A stretch of DNA of 64,000 bases from Limosilactobacillus caccae (GTDB lineage: Bacteria > Bacillota > Bacilli > Lactobacillales > Lactobacillaceae), in assembly GCF_900156885.1 (NCBI RefSeq), contig NZ_FTOY01000009.1, positions 182,257 to 246,256 on the forward strand, read 5' to 3'. Positions within the stretch are counted from its first letter, which is position 1. Every line of letters starts with the position of its first letter. The position numbers and the translations under genes are program-made. Positions 60,550-64,000 of the stretch are shown here, in pieces. The notes beneath the pieces were generated by a model. The model saw nothing but the letters and a program-made list of their open reading frames with translations. It did no database searches and was not told where the DNA came from.

Positions 60550-61568
60550 TGAATAGACGGAATTGGATTGTTTTGACACTGATGTTGTTAATTGGGGTCG
60601 GCATTTTGGGCTATTCGCTTCGTGACTCTAATTTCCACCTGCTAGTTCAGGACTTTTCGGCGATTAATTGGTGGTGGATGCTAGTTGCCCTGTTGTGTAT
60701 CTGTCTTTACCTAGGACTAGAGGCGGTTGTTGTAAAGGTATTTATGAATGATCGCCATGTTGGTTTCACCTGGAAAGACGCTTTACGCTTACCGTTAATT
60801 GAACAATTATTCAATGGGATCACGCCTTTTTCGACGGGGGGACAACCAGCACAGTTAGTAGCGATGATTCAATCGGGGGTAGACGGTGGACTAGCGAGTT
60901 CGGTTCTGCTGATGAAGTTTGTTGTTTTCCAGGCGATGATCGTTGTTAATTTTTTGATCAGTTTACTGATTGGCTTTCATTTCATTGCGGAAAAACTACA
61001 TGCCTTGTCATTACTTGTGATCTTTGGCTTTTTGATCCACCTTGCGGTCATCGTCGGCTTACTGATGGTGATGTATTGGTATCGATTTACAAAGAAGATT
61101 ATGAACCTGGTAATTAAGCCCGCGGCAATTTTCATGAAGGCTGCGCGCTACGAACGGATGAAGGTAATGCTAAATGAAAAACTGGATACCTTTTACCAGG
61201 AGAGTCTACGGATGAAGAAGGATTACGGCAAGCTTGCCCGTGTCTGTATTGTGACGATTTTTCAGTTGTTCTTTTACTATGCAATCCCCTTCTTTATTAT
61301 GCTGGCATTGGGGGTAGAGCAGATTAACTTTGTCATGGTACTAAGTTTACATGTTCTTATTTTTATGATTATCTCTTTGTTTCCGATCCCAGGTGGTGCG
61401 GGGGGAGCAGAATACAGTTTCTCAGTTCTGTTCTCCAGTTTTATTCATTCGAACACAAAATTGGTATTAGCGATGATTTTATGGCGCCTGCTGACTTATT
61501 ACTTTGGAATGTTAGCGGGAATCGTGGCGGTCTTTGTGAAGCCGGACCGGGTAAAAAGTAAAAGTTAA
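60549..61568 (+). CDS. YbhN/LPG-synthase-TM family membrane protein
   Basis: A 339-residue membrane protein with about eight hydrophobic segments, of the family related to the flippase domain of MprF (NGITPFSTGGQPAQ, and PIPGGAGGAEYSF near the end are its hallmarks). In lactobacilli and listeriae it follows lafAB and may help move the glycolipid; that role is inferred. GTG start overlapping the lafB stop. Confidence 0.87.
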   Translation: MNRRNWIVLTLMLLIGVGILGYSLRDSNFHLLVQDFSAINWWWMLVALLCICLYLGLEAVVVKVFMNDRHVGFTWKDALRLPLIEQLFNGITPFSTGGQPAQLVAMIQSGVDGGLASSVLLMKFVVFQAMIVVNFLISLLIGFHFIAEKLHALSLLVIFGFLIHLAVIVGLLMVMYWYRFTKKIMNLVIKPAAIFMKAARYERMKVMLNEKLDTFYQESLRMKKDYGKLARVCIVTIFQLFFYYAIPFFIMLALGVEQINFVMVLSLHVLIFMIISLFPIPGGAGGAEYSFSVLFSSFIHSNTKLVLAMILWRLLTYYFGMLAGIVAVFVKPDRVKSKS

Positions 61569-61576
61569 TAATTTGA

Positions 61577-61623
61577 GGGTAGGGAACTGCAGCAATTAGT
61601 TGACAGTTTCCTATCCTTTTTCT
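61577..61623 (+). terminator. Terminator after glycolipid operon
   Basis: Imperfect GGTAGGGAACTG / CAGTTTCCTATCC stem and TTTTTCTT. Confidence 0.75.
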
Positions 61624-61657
61624 TAATATTTATGTGGTTAGTTAGGTGGTGAAAGGA

Positions 61658-61906
61658 ATGAACGATTCTCAACTGATGATCATTTTGAAAAGGTTGATTG
61701 CAATGACAAATGATTACTCTAGCAATCGCCAGAAGCGGACGTTTGAAAAGTTTGGCATTCCCTTATGTGATGTTACATATATTCGTGCAAGCGATGAGTT
61801 TGTCTTTGTAAAGTACCGGCCATATGAACGATTCCGGTTTGATGATATTGACCTTGTTGCAATTGAGGTTTTTAACTGCTTATATGATTTAGAAAACACT
61901 TTTTAG
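61658..61906 (+). CDS. DUF1797 (YktA-like) family protein
   Basis: An 82-residue soluble protein. ILKRLIAMTNDYSSNRQKRTFEKFGIPLCDVTYI followed by FRFDDIDLVAIEVFNCLYDL matches the DUF1797/YktA pattern. It is a little longer at the C-terminus than usual. Start chosen at the second Met, eight bases after GGTGG. Function unknown. It is the last intact native-looking gene before the decayed segment. Confidence 0.78.
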   Translation: MNDSQLMIILKRLIAMTNDYSSNRQKRTFEKFGIPLCDVTYIRASDEFVFVKYRPYERFRFDDIDLVAIEVFNCLYDLENTF

Positions 61907-62033
61907 AAAGAACCACCCGATCACCCTGCAATTTCTCCTGAAGCTTTTGGCAAAAAAGGATAATGGAGGCTGGAAATAAACTGAAACCTCAAGCCGCTAA
62001 ATATGCTATTTTAAGGCAAAAACCGAATTAAAA
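61907..62033 (+). other. Junction between native DNA and decayed foreign module
   Basis: No gene. It contains stop-rich sequence and the 5' remains of the GNAT gene may begin here. No terminal repeats or insertion sequence are visible. Confidence 0.4.
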
Positions 62034-62283
62034 GAAAAAGCAGCTGCATGGTTTCATGCCAGGAAAGGCATTGCGCCAAATATAAGCGCGGCATATTTTT
62101 GTCAAGAAATTGCGGGACAATTACTTGATATGGTTGTGAAAGATATGAAATCTAAAGAAACTACTCCTATTCTATTTGATTACAGATCATACAAGTTTTT
62201 ACGAAAGATGTGGCTGGAAATTTTTGTGGATGGTTCAAGGAAATAACAAGCCTGATATGACAAGAACGTATATTCATAGATAA
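62034..62283 (+). pseudogene. GNAT acetyltransferase remnant
   Basis: Broken gene of a GNAT family found in Clostridia-type Firmicutes. The first frame reads EKAAAWFHARKGI and then APNISAAYFCQEIAGQLLDMVVKDMKSK, joined without the middle part of the domain, so an internal deletion is likely. A frameshift follows near 62160, after which another frame gives LITDHTSFYERCGWKFLWMVQ and ends KPDMTRTYIHR-stop, the usual C-terminus. No good start is seen. Confidence 0.78.
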
Positions 62284-62313
62284 AATCCATTTTATGGGTC
62301 GAAAGGAGGACTT

Positions 62314-62844
62314 ATGAAAAAAGTCAGTTTGTTTATAGCGATGAGTCTTGACGGATATATTGCGGACAGTAAAGGCAGTGTGAATTGGCTGACCGGACAG
62401 GATAATAATGATAATAATATTGACGCATATTCTGAATTTGTGAAAGACATTGATACTGTGGTAATGGGATGGAATACCTATCATCAAATTGTCACGGAAC
62501 TTTCACCGGATGAGTGGGTCTATCAAGATTTTATAACCTATGTTGTAACGCACAATCAAAACGAATCTTCTGATAAAATTCGTTTTGCCAATGAAAGCCC
62601 CGTTGCTCTGGTGAAAAGACTGGTGGAAGAAAACGGAAAAGGAATTTGGATCTGTGGTGGTGCGAACCTGATCCAGCAGTTAGTTAAAGAGGATGTCATT
62701 AACTGTTATTATATTACTGTGATTCCGACGATTTTGGGTTCGGGTATCCGGCTTTTTGAAAAAGCTGACCACGAAATCAAGTTGAAGTTGCTTAAAACCC
62801 AATCGTATAATGGGATGACGGATTTAATTTATATAAAAAGATAA
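62314..62844 (+). CDS. Dihydrofolate reductase family (RibD C-terminal-like) protein
   Basis: A 176-residue intact protein: KKVSLFIAMSLDGYIADSKGSVNWL, VVMGWNTYHQI, IWICGGANLIQQLVKE and IPTILGSGIRLFE, the order of the RibD-C/DHFR-like fold that binds NADPH. Many such proteins in Firmicutes are of unknown substrate and travel with resistance genes. AAAGGAGG gives a strong start. It sits between two broken genes of the same origin and is the only survivor. Confidence 0.88.
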   Translation: MKKVSLFIAMSLDGYIADSKGSVNWLTGQDNNDNNIDAYSEFVKDIDTVVMGWNTYHQIVTELSPDEWVYQDFITYVVTHNQNESSDKIRFANESPVALVKRLVEENGKGIWICGGANLIQQLVKEDVINCYYITVIPTILGSGIRLFEKADHEIKLKLLKTQSYNGMTDLIYIKR

Positions 62845-62896
62845 ATTCGGATTTGTAAACTTACAGATGCCCCATAAATGTAAGGAGAAACATGAA

Positions 62897-63640
62897 ATGG
62901 GAGCTAAAAAACAGATATATGACATGATTCTCAATTTTGCGAAAGCAGATGAGCGGATTCGCATGGTTACTTTAGAAGGTTCCCGGATAAACCTCAATAT
63001 TCTGCCAGATGATTTTCAGAACTATGACATTACTTTTTTGTTTCGGATATACAGAGCTTTATCGCAGATGATGAATGACTTAATATATTTGGTGAAAGCT
63101 GATTATGCAAAAAACGGAGAATATGGAGTTATAGCCGGCGGAGGAAAAAGGACTTTTCTTGTCTTATTGCTATTGGACTTAATCGATGAGTATTTCACAT
63201 GGGACAAAGTGGTGAAACTATTGCAGGGCAAAGACCATCGGATTGCTCAAACGCCGATACCAACGGATGTGTATTATCATATACAGCGCCCAACAGCACT
63301 GGCTTTTAATGGCTGTCGACACCGTATATAGTGAAAGGACTATGTCGTAGGAAAATTTTGCATGCTAAACAACGTAGTGCGTATGGAATTGTTGCACATG
63401 ATTTCGTAGTGGGGTGGTACGGAACGGGGCTACAATTTCAGTTTGGGTAATATGGAAACATACCAGTTTATCGAACAGAGCAAAATATCAGCAGCAAGCG
63501 AATGGAGTTATGAGAAAGCTCGCGAGTCATTGTCTGTTTCTCTATGTGCCTATATGCAAACTAATAGTATTACCACCTTCTTCGAGAAATATTCCAAAGC
63601 CTCGGAAAAAGCTTTTAATTTTTTTAGAAAAAGGTGTTGA
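62897..63640 (+). pseudogene. Aminoglycoside 6-adenylyltransferase (ANT(6)/aadE-like) pseudogene
   Basis: The start (KKQIYDMILNFAKADERIRMVTLEGSR then DDFQNYDITF) is the ANT(6) nucleotidyltransferase domain. After 63030 the reading frame is lost: another frame continues FFVSDIQSFIADDE-stop-LNIFGE, a third KLIMQKTENMEL-stop, and the first resumes DEYFTWDKVVKLLQGKDHRIAQ. Later TPYIVKGLCRRKIL and VRMELLHMIS-stop appear in further frames. So at least three frameshifts and several stops disable it. Similarity beyond about 63470 is doubtful. No resistance is expected. Confidence 0.82.
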
Positions 63641-63732
63641 CGTTGAGTAAAATGGTTGGTATATTAATACATGCTGTTACGAAGAGATGAATAGCTTAAA
63701 CAATTTTGCTAATAATTTCTTCAAAATAGTCG

Positions 63733-63761
63733 TTGACAGAAATGTGTCGACGTGATATTCT
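63733..63761 (+). promoter_or_regulatory. rRNA operon promoter P1
   Basis: TTGACA (63733-63738), 17-base spacer, TATTCT (63756-63761). Confidence 0.75.
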
Positions 63762-63821
63762 AATAAAGTTGCTGATTGAGTTATTAATCAAAAGAAATTC
63801 TAAATTAATTAAAATTTCTTC

Positions 63822-63851
63822 TTGACAAACCAATTAACGTTATGATAAAAT
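63822..63851 (+). promoter_or_regulatory. rRNA operon promoter P2
   Basis: TTGACA (63822-63827), 18-base spacer, TAAAAT (63846-63851). Tandem with P1, 89 bases apart, as in typical rrn operons. Confidence 0.78.
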
Positions 63852-63859
63852 TTAAATGT

Positions 63860-64000
63860 TGATTAACTGCTTGATTAGCCAACAAGGTAGACCTTTGAAA
63901 ACTGAACAAAGTTTCGACGAATCAAATGTGTAGGGTCTTCAATCATTTATGATTTGAAGCAAAACATTTGCGAAGTCAATTCGCTTAATAATTAATTTAT
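63860..64000 (+). other. 16S rRNA leader
   Basis: Untranslated leader with CTTTGAAAACTGAACAAAG, a string typical of lactobacillar rRNA leaders and spacers (boxA neighbourhood). The mature 16S rRNA should begin at or immediately after the right edge; its first diagnostic bases are not in the window. Confidence 0.7.

Noticed and set aside
62867..63331. Reading frame of 154 residues as an intact gene
   Set aside because: Its parts come from different frames of an ANT(6)-like gene; the middle (FRIYRALSQMMND...) is out of frame translation.
61907..63640. Intact mobile element around the resistance remnants
   Set aside because: No transposase, integrase, terminal inverted repeats or target duplications could be found.

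Overview
The window is a low-GC Gram-positive chromosome segment from Lactobacillaceae, most likely a Limosilactobacillus-type species. Pointers are the KxYKxGKxW-type signal peptides, strong AGGAGG ribosome sites, a YjeM-type transporter, a DUF1659/DUF2922 pair, CtsR and CIRCE heat-shock operators, the clpE - small protein - ptsH - ptsI order, and a lafA-lafB-YbhN glycolipid block. The species call is an inference. Almost everything is protein coding; there is no tRNA or CRISPR, and an rRNA operon starts at the right edge.

Layout. 1-6.7 kb: housekeeping and membrane genes (end of a UDP-GlcNAc 2-epimerase, GtrA, flavodoxin, methionine aminopeptidase, YjeM transporter, YihY, DUF2922/DUF1659, RecX). 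6.8-17.6 kb: a surface polysaccharide cluster with two DUF4422 proteins, GT2, priming sugar transferase, Wzy-like polymerase, short Wzz-like protein, GT14, UDP-galactopyranose mutase, Wzx flippase, GT4 and an acyltransferase. 17.7-24.3 kb: four exported enzymes with KxYKxGKxW signals and 21-residue aromatic repeats (amidase, NlpC/P60, GH73, NlpC/P60), then a lipoprotein. 24.4-28.7 kb: AI-2E family protein, LytR-CpsA-Psr protein and release factor 3. 28.8-34.0 kb: a second, AT-rich glycosylation block (GT2, acyltransferase, two large membrane proteins). 34.1-49.5 kb: five more repeat proteins (unknown C-terminus, GH53 galactanase, C39-like peptidase, beta-lactamase-fold serine hydrolase, PgrA-like coiled-coil protein) with an LTA-synthase-like membrane enzyme in their midst. 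49.6-61.9 kb: YtrA-type regulator with ABC transporter, a MucBP-like cytosolic protein, ECF S component, ClpE, PTS general proteins, lipoteichoic-acid glycolipid enzymes and DUF1797. 61.9-63.6 kb: wreckage of a foreign resistance-type module (GNAT pseudogene, intact DHFR-like gene, broken aminoglycoside 6-adenylyltransferase). 63.7-64.0 kb: tandem rRNA promoters and the 16S leader.

The striking feature is the set of nine exported proteins that pair one secretion signal and one cell-wall-binding-like repeat scaffold with different C-terminal enzymes, interleaved with polysaccharide and teichoic-acid-type genes. I read it as a modular, non-covalently attached cell-surface enzyme kit whose ligand may be made by the neighbouring clusters. 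The modules are visible in the sequence; the ligand and the coordinated function are inference.
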